Part shown: positions 34,804 to 44,490 of the stretch, piece by piece
How the letters are laid out: each line of letters opens with the position of its first letter
Position numbering within the stretch: position 1 is the stretch's first letter
Assembly: GCA_927797885.1 (NCBI GenBank)
Contig: OV696605.1
Span: 3,013,157 to 3,077,156, forward strand
Length of the DNA: 64,000 nucleotides
From: Gloeomargaritales cyanobacterium VI4D9
Lineage (GTDB): Bacteria; Cyanobacteriota; Cyanobacteriia; Gloeomargaritales; Gloeomargaritaceae
Direction of reading: 5' to 3'
Translations under genes and position numbers: made by a program
Notes under the pieces: model-generated
Told to the model about the DNA's origin: nothing
The model's database searches: none
What the model saw: the letters and a program-made list of their open reading frames with translations, nothing else

Positions 34804-35544
34804 TTAGGATACCACCTGAATTTGGCTCCAATCGGTGATCACCGTGTCCGCAAGGGGGGCTAAACCCTGGCTGGGATGGAACCCCCAACTCACCCCGATG
34901 GCTCCGGCACAACCCGCCCGTCGTGCCATTTCCAAATCCACCGGCGAGTCCCCCACCATCACCACCTCAGCAGGTTCTAAACCCAGGGCAGTACAGACTT
35001 TGTACAGAGGTTCCGGGTCAGGTTTTGTTGGTCCTGTATCAATACCTGTGTGGTAGTCCAGTAGCTCATGTAATTCGTTATGCTGTACAAAAGCCTGAAC
35101 ATTGACGGTTAAATCCGCCGAGAGAATTGCCTGTTTATACCCCGCTTGGGCGATTTGCCCTAAGGTTTTCCGCCCCCCCAAATGAATGGGGATGGTTTTG
35201 ATCTGCGGGCATTCCTGCTCCACCTGGCGAAATACGTCCTGCGCCATTTTCAAGGCACTACGCCAGTCCCACCCTTGTTCAGCGATATAGGCGGCGGCGG
35301 CAATTTCATTTTCGTAGCGACTGCCCACCGCTAGCAGTCCCCCCGGTGCCAGGGTGCCATCGCTCAATCCAAAGGCGGCTTGCAAAGGTGCCCCTATCCC
35401 CGGAATTTGGGCATCCAACCGCCGTACCCGCTGATGTCCGACCACCCGCCAGTATTCCACCGTGTCCGCCAGGGTGCCATCCTTATCCCAGATGACGGCT
35501 GAAATATCGGGAAATGGGATACCGTTAAATAGGATGGTTGGCAT
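34804..35544 (-). CDS. HAD-superfamily phosphatase (phosphoglycolate-phosphatase-like)
   Basis: About 246 residues. HAD motifs in order: IWDKDGTLADT (nucleophile Asp pair), ILSADLT (Ser), GPTKPDPEPLY (Lys) and VVMVGDSPVDLEMARRAG (Asp), with a helical cap after motif I. Substrate unknown; phosphoglycolate or a sugar phosphate is plausible. ATG 35544 is used, but ATG 35592 (16 residues longer) cannot be excluded. Confidence 0.83.
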   Translation of the reverse strand: MPTILFNGIPFPDISAVIWDKDGTLADTVEYWRVVGHQRVRRLDAQIPGIGAPLQAAFGLSDGTLAPGGLLAVGSRYENEIAAAAYIAEQGWDWRSALKMAQDVFRQVEQECPQIKTIPIHLGGRKTLGQIAQAGYKQAILSADLTVNVQAFVQHNELHELLDYHTGIDTGPTKPDPEPLYKVCTALGLEPAEVVMVGDSPVDLEMARRAGCAGAIGVSWGFHPSQGLAPLADTVITDWSQIQVVS

Positions 35545-35600
35545 AAATTGGGGGGAAATTTGTTCTCTTTTAGGGTAGCCCAGAAATGACATGGACGCAC

Positions 35601-37070
35601 CTAATGATTATGGATCAGATGGGTTAAATGGCGATGAATTTCCACCATTGCTAAGGTGTCTTGATAGCAGTATTCCCTGAGTTCTTGCCAGGTTTGCGCC
35701 TGAATTATTAAATCCCCAGAGTTTATAGCAGTTTCCCAACGATTTTTTGCCATATCCCCTTGATTAATCGCTAGGTCTTTGTAGCTCAAATGGGGAACGA
35801 GAACGGGTAGAACTTTTTTCAAGGATATGGAACCCAAAAAATCCGGGTGTTGATAATGATGTTGAAAAATCACCATTTGATCCCACAGACGGTTAACCAT
35901 ACTGTGAAGTTGGGGTGCAAATTCTGGGGTAAATTCCGCTAATTCCCGTAAAACTGACTTTTCATAGGGTTGATTGTAAACAATGATGGAACCCTGCCCC
36001 CCAATGGCACTTATTAGGGCTTGGGTGAGTGGTGGACGGGGGTCTTCCCGATCTGTGTGCAGGTATTCACAGTGGCTCAATTCCCCTGTTTCCCTTAAAA
36101 TGTGACAGCTAAATTGGAAGGGAATACGTTGGTAGGGACGGGTTCCGTTGAATCTAGGAATAGCAGGATTAGTCGCTTCAAAATCAAAGAAATACAGGGG
36201 ATAAACTAACTCATTGAGTAGTTTTTTAATCTCGTCATGGTTGATATAAATTTCCCGCTGAAGATACCGATGGATGAATGTCTGCTGAGGTGTAGATAAA
36301 GTGCTAATAAAATCTGGGGATAGCTTTTCAATATAAAAATTCTTCTCAGCAATTAACGCCTCTTTTTTCTTCTTATCCAGGCGGGAAATTTGAAAGATAG
36401 ATACTTCGGGAACCTCTCGCCAGCAGTAGTCCTTAAAATTGCAGATATAGGGTTGAGTACAATGATCCCCGATGGGATAGTCCAATTCCGTAGGTTGGTT
36501 CAATAATTCCTGAAATGCTTGTAATCTTTGGGGCATTTGGGCAACAATATGTTGCACTTGTTCGGTAACATCTGTTTGGGTAAATAAATTACTCAAATCG
36601 GGATAAAAACAATCTTGACTATTGATGTGCATAACCTGGGCTTTCACCAAAGGAATGCCACTCATGGACACCACATACCATTGAATCGCTAAATCTTCAA
36701 TATGCTCATCTTTGGGCTTCGTGCTGGATTTAATTTCAATGATTTCCCAGTCCTGGGCATTAATTTTGCGGAGTACATCACATTTAACGATAATTCCTTC
36801 CCATTTGAAGGTCGCCTCAAATAAACATTCCACCCCTTGAGCAAGTAAATGTGCGGTTTTTTCTTGACATTTTTGGTTGCCAAAACCATTCACCAAGACT
36901 CCCCCAGGAAAATAGGTGCGTCCCAAGATACCGACCTCAGTTCCCTGTTGAAATTGGCTTTTTTGGGTATCAGATGGGGGGCTGGCTTTACTGGGGTCAT
37001 GAAAATCCAGCCATAGGGATTTGGGACATTGTACGCCTTTCATGTAACGGGATTTGGTTAAATGCTCCAT
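35601..37070 (-). CDS. DUF2779 protein: RecB/Cas4-like nuclease fused to a DEDD exonuclease-like domain
   Basis: 489 residues. N-terminal Cys in GVQCPKSLWLDF and the cluster CTQPYICNFKDYC near residue 230 look like the four Cys of a Cas4/AddB-type iron-sulfur cluster. Between them the PD-(D/E)XK core is visible (VKCDVLRK, then WEIIEIKSST). The C-terminal half has YFFDFEATNPAIPRF, IVYNQPYEKSVLREL and CYQDTLAMVEI, fitting a DEDD 3'-5' exonuclease fold. ATG 37070 (MEHLTKSRYMKG) is preferred to the much longer upstream frame, which crosses into cobQ. No CRISPR or repair genes are nearby, so its role is open. The divergent cobQ starts 37 bp away. Confidence 0.82.
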   Translation of the reverse strand: MEHLTKSRYMKGVQCPKSLWLDFHDPSKASPPSDTQKSQFQQGTEVGILGRTYFPGGVLVNGFGNQKCQEKTAHLLAQGVECLFEATFKWEGIIVKCDVLRKINAQDWEIIEIKSSTKPKDEHIEDLAIQWYVVSMSGIPLVKAQVMHINSQDCFYPDLSNLFTQTDVTEQVQHIVAQMPQRLQAFQELLNQPTELDYPIGDHCTQPYICNFKDYCWREVPEVSIFQISRLDKKKKEALIAEKNFYIEKLSPDFISTLSTPQQTFIHRYLQREIYINHDEIKKLLNELVYPLYFFDFEATNPAIPRFNGTRPYQRIPFQFSCHILRETGELSHCEYLHTDREDPRPPLTQALISAIGGQGSIIVYNQPYEKSVLRELAEFTPEFAPQLHSMVNRLWDQMVIFQHHYQHPDFLGSISLKKVLPVLVPHLSYKDLAINQGDMAKNRWETAINSGDLIIQAQTWQELREYCYQDTLAMVEIHRHLTHLIHNH

Positions 37071-37106
37071 GATGGTAAGGGAAAATTTGCAAGATACGTT
37101 CCCATT

Positions 37107-38567
37107 ATGCCTGCTTTGATGGTGGTTGGTTGTACGTCCAATGCGGGGAAGTCGTTGTTGGTGACGGCACTCTGCGGTTGGTTGGCACAACAGGGCTATC
37201 GGGTCGCTCCGTTCAAGGGGCAAAATATGGCACTCAATGCCTATGTCACGGCGGATGGGGGCGAAATGGGTTATGCTCAGGCGGTGCAGGCATGGGCGGC
37301 AGACATTGTCCCGACAACTGCTATGAATCCGATCTTGCTCAAACCTCAAGGGGATATGACTTCCCAGGTGATCATTCGGGGGCGGGCGGTGGGCGTAACC
37401 CGGGCGGCGGATTATTACCAAAATTACTTTGAGCAGGGGTGGCAGGCAATCACTGAGGCATTGGCGGAATTACAACAGGAATACGACTATATTGTGTGTG
37501 AGGGGGCGGGTTCGCCAGCGGAAATTAATCTGAAGCATCGGGATTTAACCAATATGCGGGTGGCAAAATATCTGCAAGCGAAAACGATTTTGGTAGGGGA
37601 TATAAATCCAGGGGGCGTGTTTGCCCATATCATTGGCACATTGGCGTTGTTAGAACCAGAAGAACGGGCATTAATTAAAGGTTTGATTATCAATAAATTT
37701 CGGGGGCAAATTTCGATTTTACAACCGGGATTGGATTGGTTGGAAAATACCACCGGAATTTCTGTGTTGGGTGTGATCCCTTGGCTGGAATCGGCATTAC
37801 CGGCGGAAGACTCCTTGAGTTTATTCACCCGCCAAAAAAATCATACGGATTTACAAATTGGGATTATTCACTTACCGAAAATGAGTAACTCTACCGATTT
37901 TGACCCCTTAATTTTCGAGCCGACCGTGCAGGTACATTACATTCACTCAGAGCAAGATTTTGGTACCCCGGATGCGGTGATGATTCCTGGGAGTAAAACC
38001 ACCCTTTTAGATTTAGATTGGTTGCACAAAATAGGTTTGGCAGAGCGGCTCAAAACCTATTACCAAAAGGGGGGATGGGTCTTAGGAATTTGCGGCGGGA
38101 TGCAGATGTTAGGAATGGATGTGGGTGACCCGGATCGTTTAGAAAGTGATTTGACCCAGGGGCAAGGTCTGGGATTATTACCTATCAAAACCACGATTAC
38201 TGGGGCTAAAATCACACAACAACGGGAGGTTTTATCAGTTGCTCCCCTACCCAATTTAATGGTTAGGGGTTATGAAATTCATCAGGGTTTTACCCAAGTT
38301 ATTGGTGAAATTAACCCCTTATTGACTGATCCCCATTTGGGCTATGTAGATAGTACTGGGCGCATTTGGGGCACTTATTTGCATGGGATATGGGAAAATG
38401 GGGCATGGCGTAGAGCTTGGTTAAATCAACTCCGTTCCCGGCGGGGATTAGCCCCTTTATCCCTCAACGTGCCGGATTTTCCCCACCAGCGGCGGCAGAT
38501 GTTGCAACAACTCACCCAAACGGTGGCGGAGTTTATTCCCTGGGCGCAATTCTTAAAGGATTCCTAA
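37107..38567 (+). CDS. cobQ: Cobyric acid synthase
   Basis: 486 residues. The N-terminal dethiobiotin-synthetase-like ATPase has MVVGCTSNAGKSLLVTALCG and PFKGQNMALNAYVTADGGEM. The C-terminal glutamine amidotransferase domain has the catalytic Cys in WVLGICGGMQMLGMD and the His in VRGYEIHQGF. The enzyme amidates four side chains of adenosylcobyrinic acid diamide in cobalamin or pseudocobalamin synthesis. ATG 37107 begins the conserved MPALMVVGCTS. No cobalamin riboswitch fits in the short divergent space. Confidence 0.95.
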   Translation: MPALMVVGCTSNAGKSLLVTALCGWLAQQGYRVAPFKGQNMALNAYVTADGGEMGYAQAVQAWAADIVPTTAMNPILLKPQGDMTSQVIIRGRAVGVTRAADYYQNYFEQGWQAITEALAELQQEYDYIVCEGAGSPAEINLKHRDLTNMRVAKYLQAKTILVGDINPGGVFAHIIGTLALLEPEERALIKGLIINKFRGQISILQPGLDWLENTTGISVLGVIPWLESALPAEDSLSLFTRQKNHTDLQIGIIHLPKMSNSTDFDPLIFEPTVQVHYIHSEQDFGTPDAVMIPGSKTTLLDLDWLHKIGLAERLKTYYQKGGWVLGICGGMQMLGMDVGDPDRLESDLTQGQGLGLLPIKTTITGAKITQQREVLSVAPLPNLMVRGYEIHQGFTQVIGEINPLLTDPHLGYVDSTGRIWGTYLHGIWENGAWRRAWLNQLRSRRGLAPLSLNVPDFPHQRRQMLQQLTQTVAEFIPWAQFLKDS

Positions 38568-38705
38568 TGGGGTCAGGGGTAAAATTCTCAAGAAAATCCC
38601 TGTAGCATCCCTGGGTGAGCCGCCCTAACGGTTTCTTTGGTCACAGAGGCTACTCTAGACTTATGGCACAATGTTAACGGTTTTGTCCCAGCGTGCAGGA
38701 TACTT

Positions 38706-40706
38706 ATGGAACAAGCGCTTTATCAATACGCCTGGTTGGTTCCCGTCCTTCCCTTACTGGGGGCAACCCTGGTGGGCACCGGGCTGATTACCTTCGGGGA
38801 ATGGACTAGTCGCCTGCGGCGGGGGAATGCGGTGTTGATTTTGCTGTTGATGGGGGTGTCCTTGACCCTGTCGGTGGCGTTGTTCTGGAGTCAGGTTTTG
38901 GGGCATGACCCCTACACGTGGAATTTCACCTGGGCGGTGGCGGGACCGTTTCACCTGGAGATGGGGTTGGTGGTGGACCGCTTGAGCAGTTTGATGCTGG
39001 TGATTGTGACCACGGTGGCGTTGCTGGTGATGATTTACAGCGATGGCTACATGGCGCATGACCGGGGCTATTCCCGCTTTTTTGCCTATTTGAGTTTGTT
39101 CAGTGCCTCGATGTTGGGGTTGGTGCTGAGTCCCAATTTGGTGCAGGTGTATGTGTTTTGGGAATTGGTGGGGATGTGTTCCTACCTGTTGATTGGGTTT
39201 TGGTATGACCGGGTGGCGGCACGGGAGGCGGCGCAAAAGGCGTTTGTGGTCAACCGGGTAGGGGATTTTGGCTTGTTGCTGGGGATTTTGGGGTTCTATT
39301 GGGCGACGGGGCAGTTGGAATTTACCGGGATTGCCGACCGGGTGGCGGAATTGCTGGCGGCGGGTGCCTTGCCGATGTGGGTGGCGACGGGGTTTGGGAT
39401 TTTGGTGTTTTTGGGTCCGGTGGCGAAGTCAGCCCAGGTGCCTCTGCACGTGTGGTTGCCGGATGCGATGGAAGGTCCAACCCCGATTTCGGCGTTGATC
39501 CATGCGGCGACGATGGTGGCGGCGGGGGTGTTTTTGCTGGCACGGATGATGCCGGTGTATGAGCATTTGCCGGTGACGTTGCAGGTGGTGGCGTGGACGG
39601 GGGCGTTTACCGCGTTTTTGGGGGCGACGATTGCCCTGACCCAAAATGACATCAAAAAGGGGTTGGCGTATTCCACCATTTCCCAGTTGGGCTATATGGT
39701 GATGGCGATGGGGGTGGCGGTTCCGGCGGCGGGGATGTTCCACCTGATGACCCATGCGTACTTCAAGGCAATGCTGTTTCTTGGCTCTGGGTCAGTGATT
39801 CATGGTATGGAAGCGGTGGTGGGGCATGACCCTATTAAGGCGCAGGATATGCGAAATATGGGCGGTTTGCGGAAATATATGCCGATTACGGCGGCGACGT
39901 TTTTAATTGGTACGTTGGCGATTTGTGGCATCCCCCCGTTTGCGGGATTTTGGTCGAAGGATGAAATTCTCCACGTGGCGTTTGAGGCGAATTGGGGCTT
40001 ATGGCTGGTGGGTTGGCTGACGGCGGGGATGACGGCGTTTTATATGTTTCGGATGTACCTGCTCACCTTTGGCGGGGAATTTCGGGGGTTGGCGTTTGGT
40101 CCGGGGGCGATGCAGGTGGAGGAGTTGGCGCATACGGAAACCCACGGTCATGCTTCGGAACCCCATGAGTCCCCCTTGACTATGACCTTGCCGTTGGTCA
40201 TTCTGGCGGTGCCGTCGGTGCTGGTGGGGTTGGTGGGCTTGCCCTTTGCCAATTACTTTGAGCATTTTCTGGAGGAACCGGGGTCGGCGTTGCAGGTGGT
40301 ACCGGAGTTGGCGGGGTTTGATTGGGGTGAGTTTCTGCTGATGGCGGGGTCGTCCGTGGGGATTGGGTTAATTGGCATTACCCTGGCGTTTGTCAGCTAT
40401 GGGGGCAAGTTTACGGGGGTGGAACCCCTGGCGGAGCGGTTCCCAACTTTGTACGAATTTTCCCTGAATAAGTGGTATCTGGATGAATTGTATGAGCGGT
40501 GGTTTGCCTTGCCTCTGCGCCGGTTGGCTCGGCAAGCCCTGGAAACCGATTACCGGATCATTGATGGGTTGGTGAATTTGACCGGGTTGGTGACGTTGGT
40601 GACGGGGGAGGTGTTGAAATACCTAAATAATGGGCGGGTGCAGACCTATGCCCTGGTGATTTTAGTGGCAGTGCTGGGTTTGGTGTTGGTGTCCGGCTTG
40701 AGTTGA
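38706..40706 (+). CDS. ndhF: NAD(P)H-quinone oxidoreductase subunit 5 (NDH-1L, NdhF1 type)
   Basis: 666-residue proton-pumping membrane subunit. [39 protein letters not shown] and [18 protein letters not shown] are core antiporter-like motifs. [20 protein letters not shown] and the C-terminal lateral helix region follow. ATG 38706 ([13 protein letters not shown]) matches the conserved start. In cyanobacteria it serves respiration and cyclic electron flow. ndhD follows 25 bp later. Confidence 0.95.
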   Translation: MEQALYQYAWLVPVLPLLGATLVGTGLITFGEWTSRLRRGNAVLILLLMGVSLTLSVALFWSQVLGHDPYTWNFTWAVAGPFHLEMGLVVDRLSSLMLVIVTTVALLVMIYSDGYMAHDRGYSRFFAYLSLFSASMLGLVLSPNLVQVYVFWELVGMCSYLLIGFWYDRVAAREAAQKAFVVNRVGDFGLLLGILGFYWATGQLEFTGIADRVAELLAAGALPMWVATGFGILVFLGPVAKSAQVPLHVWLPDAMEGPTPISALIHAATMVAAGVFLLARMMPVYEHLPVTLQVVAWTGAFTAFLGATIALTQNDIKKGLAYSTISQLGYMVMAMGVAVPAAGMFHLMTHAYFKAMLFLGSGSVIHGMEAVVGHDPIKAQDMRNMGGLRKYMPITAATFLIGTLAICGIPPFAGFWSKDEILHVAFEANWGLWLVGWLTAGMTAFYMFRMYLLTFGGEFRGLAFGPGAMQVEELAHTETHGHASEPHESPLTMTLPLVILAVPSVLVGLVGLPFANYFEHFLEEPGSALQVVPELAGFDWGEFLLMAGSSVGIGLIGITLAFVSYGGKFTGVEPLAERFPTLYEFSLNKWYLDELYERWFALPLRRLARQALETDYRIIDGLVNLTGLVTLVTGEVLKYLNNGRVQTYALVILVAVLGLVLVSGLS

Positions 40707-40731
40707 TAACCCTTTGGTGGAGGTAGGGCTT

Positions 40732-42324
40732 GTGGTGGCGGATTTTCCCTGGTTGACGACGGTGATTCTCCTGCCGGTGGTGGCATCCTTGCTGATCCCG
40801 GTACTGCCGGATAAGGACGGGCGGACGGTGCGGTGGTATGCCCTGACGGTGGGGTTGGTGGATTTTGCTTTGATTGCCTATGCCTTTTGGCAGGGGTATG
40901 ACCTGGATTCGGCGGAGTTGCAGTTGGTGGAACGGTATGCCTGGTTGCCCCAAATTGGACTGGATTGGTCGGTGGGGGTGGATGGGTTGTCCATGCCGCT
41001 GGTGTTACTGACCGGTTTTATTACGACCCTGGCGATTTTGGCGGCTTGGCCGGTGACCTTGAAACCCCGCCTGTTCTATTTCCTAATGCTGGCGATGTAT
41101 GGCGGGCAAATTGCCGTGTTTGCGGTGCAGGATATTTTGCTGTTTTTCCTGGTGTGGGAGTTGGAATTGATCCCGGTGTATCTCCTGCTGGCGATTTGGG
41201 GCGGCAAAAAACGGCAGTATGCAGCCAATAAGTTCATTGTCTATACGGCGGTGGGGTCTTTGTTTATCCTGGTGGCGGCGCTGGCGATGGCGTTTTATGG
41301 GGATACCATCAGCTTTGATATGCGGGATTTAGCCCTCAAGTCCTATCCTGTGGCGTTGCAGTTGTGGTGCTATGCGGCGTTTTTGATTGCCTATGCGGTG
41401 AAGTTGCCCATCTTTCCTTTGCATACCTGGTTGCCCGATGCCCACGGGGAAGCCACGGCGCCGGTGCATATGTTGCTGGCGGGGATTTTGTTGAAGATGG
41501 GGGGCTATGCCCTGGTGCGGATGAATATGGGGATGCTCCCGGATGCCCATGCCTTGTTTGCGCCGGTGCTGGCGATTTTGGGGGTGGTGAATATCATCTA
41601 TGCGGCGTTGACATCCTTTGCCCAGCGGAATCTGAAGCGCAAAATTGCCTATTCGTCCATTTCCCACATGGGGTTTGTCCTGCTGGGGATTGCTTCTTTT
41701 ACCACCACGGGCTTGAGCGGGGCGGTGTTGCAAATGGTCTCGCATGGGTTGATCGGGGCGAGTTTGTTTTTCCTGGTGGGGGCAACCTACGACCGTACCC
41801 ATACCCTGATCCTGGAGGAGATGGGCGGGGTGGGGCAAAAAATGCCCAAAATTTTCGCCATGTTTACTGCCTGCTCCCTGGCATCCTTGGCACTGCCGGG
41901 GATGAGTGGGTTTGTGGCGGAATTGATGGTGTTTATTGGGTTTGCCACCAGCGATGCCTATACGTTGCCGTTTAAGGCGTTGGTGCTGTTGTTGGCGGCG
42001 GTGGGGGTGATTCTCACGCCCATTTATCTGCTGTCCATGTTGCGGCAAATTTTCTTCGGTCCTGAGAATGAGGAATTGGTCAGCCATGAAAAACTGGTTG
42101 ATGCGGAACCCCGGGAGGTGTTTATCATCGCCTGTCTGCTGGTGCCGATCATTGGCATTGGGCTGTATCCCCGCTTAGTGACCAGTATCTACGATGCCAA
42201 GACAACGGCGGTGACCGCTCTGGTGCGACAATCCGTGCCCCGTCTCCAGGCACCTGTTGGTATGTTGACCATACCCATATCCCCCCCCTACCCCTTGATT
42301 TTATGGCGGTTTGGGGTAAGATAA
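40732..42324 (+). CDS. ndhD: NAD(P)H-quinone oxidoreductase chain 4 (NdhD1 type)
   Basis: 530 residues. [60 protein letters not shown] and [20 protein letters not shown] are the NdhD signature. GTG 40732 is selected: GGAGGT lies 8-10 bases before it, while the earlier TTG 40714 overlaps that site. Pairing with ndhF1 indicates the NDH-1L (respiratory and cyclic) type rather than the CO2-uptake type. The last 20 residues look unconserved. Confidence 0.94.
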   Translation: MVADFPWLTTVILLPVVASLLIPVLPDKDGRTVRWYALTVGLVDFALIAYAFWQGYDLDSAELQLVERYAWLPQIGLDWSVGVDGLSMPLVLLTGFITTLAILAAWPVTLKPRLFYFLMLAMYGGQIAVFAVQDILLFFLVWELELIPVYLLLAIWGGKKRQYAANKFIVYTAVGSLFILVAALAMAFYGDTISFDMRDLALKSYPVALQLWCYAAFLIAYAVKLPIFPLHTWLPDAHGEATAPVHMLLAGILLKMGGYALVRMNMGMLPDAHALFAPVLAILGVVNIIYAALTSFAQRNLKRKIAYSSISHMGFVLLGIASFTTTGLSGAVLQMVSHGLIGASLFFLVGATYDRTHTLILEEMGGVGQKMPKIFAMFTACSLASLALPGMSGFVAELMVFIGFATSDAYTLPFKALVLLLAAVGVILTPIYLLSMLRQIFFGPENEELVSHEKLVDAEPREVFIIACLLVPIIGIGLYPRLVTSIYDAKTTAVTALVRQSVPRLQAPVGMLTIPISPPYPLILWRFGVR

Positions 42325-42379
42325 GACCAGGGTGGGTGGAAGCAAAACCATTGCCATTGGGTGTTGAGGAGTAAAAAAT

Positions 42380-43672
42380 ATGACCAGCCAGGTTGGGGAA
42401 TTGCTCAAGGCGGATGCGGTTCTGCGTATCCGGGGGGGTGTGCCTCTGCGGGGGGAAGTGACGGTGAATGGGGCGAAAAATTCTGCCCTGGCGATTATGG
42501 CAGGGGCGTTGCTGTGTTCCCAGGAATGTCGGATTCGCAATGTGCCCAACTTGGTGGATGTGCATCGTATGGGGCAGGTGTTGACCGCCCTGGGGGTGAA
42601 GGTGCATTATGACCGGGGCATTTTGGACTTGGATGTGACCCATTTGCACCGTTCCCTGGCGCCCTACGAGATTGTCAGCCAATTGCGGGCGAGTTTTTTT
42701 GTGATTGGTCCCCTGCTCGCCCGGTTGGGGGTGGCGCGGGTGCCGATGCCGGGGGGCTGTGCGATTGGGGCGCGCCCGGTGGAACTGCACGTGCGGGGGC
42801 TACAGGCGCTGGGGGCGGTGGTGCAGATTGAGCATGGGATGGTGCACGCCTATGCCCGCAAGTTGAAAGGAGCCAATATCTATCTGGATTATCCCAGTGT
42901 GGGGGCGACGGAAACCCTGATGATGGCGGCGACGTTGGCGGAGGGGGAAACGGTGATCGAAAATGCCGCCCAGGAGCCGGAGGTGGTGGATTTGGCAAAT
43001 TTCTGCCGTAGTATGGGGGCAAAAATCCGGGGGGCGGGCACCAAAACGATTACGGTGGTGGGGGTGCCCCGTTTACACAGTACGGAGTACAGCATTATTC
43101 CTGACCGGATCGAGGCGGGGACGTTCATGGTGGCGGCGGCGATTACCCGTTCGGAGGTGTGGATTTCGCCGGTGATTCCTGAGCATGTAACCCCGGTGAT
43201 TGCCAAATTGAACGAGATTGGTTTTCAGGTGACGGTGGAAGCTCCCAATGTAGTGCGGGTGCATCCGGGGGTGGGGGTGTATTCCGGCACGGATATTGAA
43301 ACTCTGCCCTTTCCCGGCTTTCCGACGGATATGCAGGCGCAGTTTATGGCTCTATTGACCCTGAGCGAGGGGAGCAGTGTGGTGACGGAGACCGTGTTTG
43401 AGAACCGTCTGCGCCATGTGGCGGAACTGCAACGGTTGGGGGCGAATATCCGGGTGAAGGGCAACCATGCGGTGATCCAGGGGGTGCCATTTCTCTCCGG
43501 GGCGCCGGTGACGGCGACGGATTTACGGGCTTCGGCGGCGTTGGTGTTGGCGGGGTTGGCGGCGCAGGGGGAAACGGTGATCAGCGGATTGCACCATCTG
43601 GACCGGGGTTACGAACGATTGGAGGAAAAATTGCGGGGGTTGGGGGCGGATTTGGTACGGGTGGCGGCTTGA
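42380..43672 (+). CDS. murA: UDP-N-acetylglucosamine 1-carboxyvinyltransferase
   Basis: 430 residues. It catalyses the first committed step of peptidoglycan synthesis. [20 protein letters not shown] holds the catalytic Lys-Asn pair, the active-site Cys lies in [15 protein letters not shown], and [13 protein letters not shown] and [16 protein letters not shown] complete the fold. GAGGAG precedes ATG 42380. It is about 10-15 residues longer than E. coli MurA at the N-terminus. Confidence 0.96.
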   Translation: MTSQVGELLKADAVLRIRGGVPLRGEVTVNGAKNSALAIMAGALLCSQECRIRNVPNLVDVHRMGQVLTALGVKVHYDRGILDLDVTHLHRSLAPYEIVSQLRASFFVIGPLLARLGVARVPMPGGCAIGARPVELHVRGLQALGAVVQIEHGMVHAYARKLKGANIYLDYPSVGATETLMMAATLAEGETVIENAAQEPEVVDLANFCRSMGAKIRGAGTKTITVVGVPRLHSTEYSIIPDRIEAGTFMVAAAITRSEVWISPVIPEHVTPVIAKLNEIGFQVTVEAPNVVRVHPGVGVYSGTDIETLPFPGFPTDMQAQFMALLTLSEGSSVVTETVFENRLRHVAELQRLGANIRVKGNHAVIQGVPFLSGAPVTATDLRASAALVLAGLAAQGETVISGLHHLDRGYERLEEKLRGLGADLVRVAA

Positions 43673-43689
43673 AATTCTATAGCCATCAC

Positions 43690-43772
43690 ACTTGAATTGT
43701 GAGATAAAACCTTTTACTCAAAAAGTTAAGGGTTGTAGGGCACTGCTCCCGTAGATCGTTCGAGATTGCTAT
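43690..43772 (-). repeat. Partial small repeat (ATAGCAATCC family)
   Basis: Contains the decayed core TAGGGCACTGCTCCCGTAG and the right-end sequence GAGATTGCTATA. The other end is not clear. Confidence 0.5.
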
Positions 43773-43773
43773 A

Positions 43774-43905
43774 TACTAATCCTAACTAACTAAGTTTAGA
43801 ACAGGGGTCGCAGGGGCGCCGCCCCCGTCAAAGAAGCACCTGCGATATATGGTTCTGGAGAATTTCTGTATGCCTACGGCACGCAAGCTAACGCTAATCA
43901 AAATA
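43774..43905 (-). repeat. Small repeat, long variant (ATAGCAATCC family)
   Basis: Core GGTCGCAGGGGCGCCGCCCC is followed by GTCAAAGAAGCACCTGCGAT, GGTTCTGGAGAATTTCTGTA and TGCCTACGGCACGCAAGCTA. This is the same order, inverted, as the copy at 61577-61716. The outer ends are decayed. Confidence 0.7.
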
Positions 43906-43913
43906 TTTAATAT

Positions 43914-44276
43914 TTATTTTCCAGCCAGGGTACGTTGATGGAGGATGATCACAGCCAGCCCACACCACAGGCAAAAAACCACCATGCCGAATCCCCAGCG
44001 CATCCACAGCCGGGGTAAAGGTGCCAGCGTCGCCAGGGCGTAACCCACGGGGATACCAAACGGCCAGAGAAAAGAGAGCACCAATCCCACCCCCCAATAA
44101 ACCGTACCGGGCGGACTGGTGGATTGGTCTAGGTCTTTGAGGCTCGGCCAGCCCAACAGTCCAATTATGAAATCGTAGAGAAACAAACCGGGCAATCCCA
44201 ACAGAACTAAACCCATAACCCCTGGGATGAGGACACCACCCAGCAATGCCATGAACAATCCCGGTCGGAAATACAT
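43914..44276 (-). CDS. Hypothetical membrane protein
   Basis: 120 residues with three or four hydrophobic segments (FMALLGGVLIPGVMGLVLLG; YWGVGLVLSFLWPFGIPVGY; GFGMVVFCLWCGLAVIIL). No family recognised. The C-terminal end lies next to the small repeat. It is divergent from ftsH, about 210 bp away, and shows normal GC for the genome. Confidence 0.6.
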   Translation of the reverse strand: MYFRPGLFMALLGGVLIPGVMGLVLLGLPGLFLYDFIIGLLGWPSLKDLDQSTSPPGTVYWGVGLVLSFLWPFGIPVGYALATLAPLPRLWMRWGFGMVVFCLWCGLAVIILHQRTLAGK

Positions 44277-44448
44277 GGTTATCTTTGCCCCAAAACACCC
44301 CTTATCATTAATTATTGTTCAACCATTCAGCAAACCCACAGGAGTCACAAGCCAATGGACTCGCTTCCTCCAAGAGAACGCCCCCACGGCACAATCCCTT
44401 CTCAGGATTTGTAACAATTGTTCATAATTCCTGAGATTGGGTTACTAT

Positions 44449-44469
44449 GGAAAAAAACCATTTTTTTCC
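44449..44469 (+). promoter_or_regulatory. Hairpin in the ftsH leader
   Basis: GGAAAAAAA, CCA, TTTTTTTCC is a perfect 9-bp inverted repeat with a 3-nt loop, ending just before the AAGGAG ribosome-binding site of ftsH. It could hide the site or stabilise the mRNA 5' end. A palindrome AACAATTGTT lies 27 bp upstream (44413-44422). Confidence 0.35.
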
Positions 44470-44490
44470 GTTCGCAAAGGAGTCGAGCCG

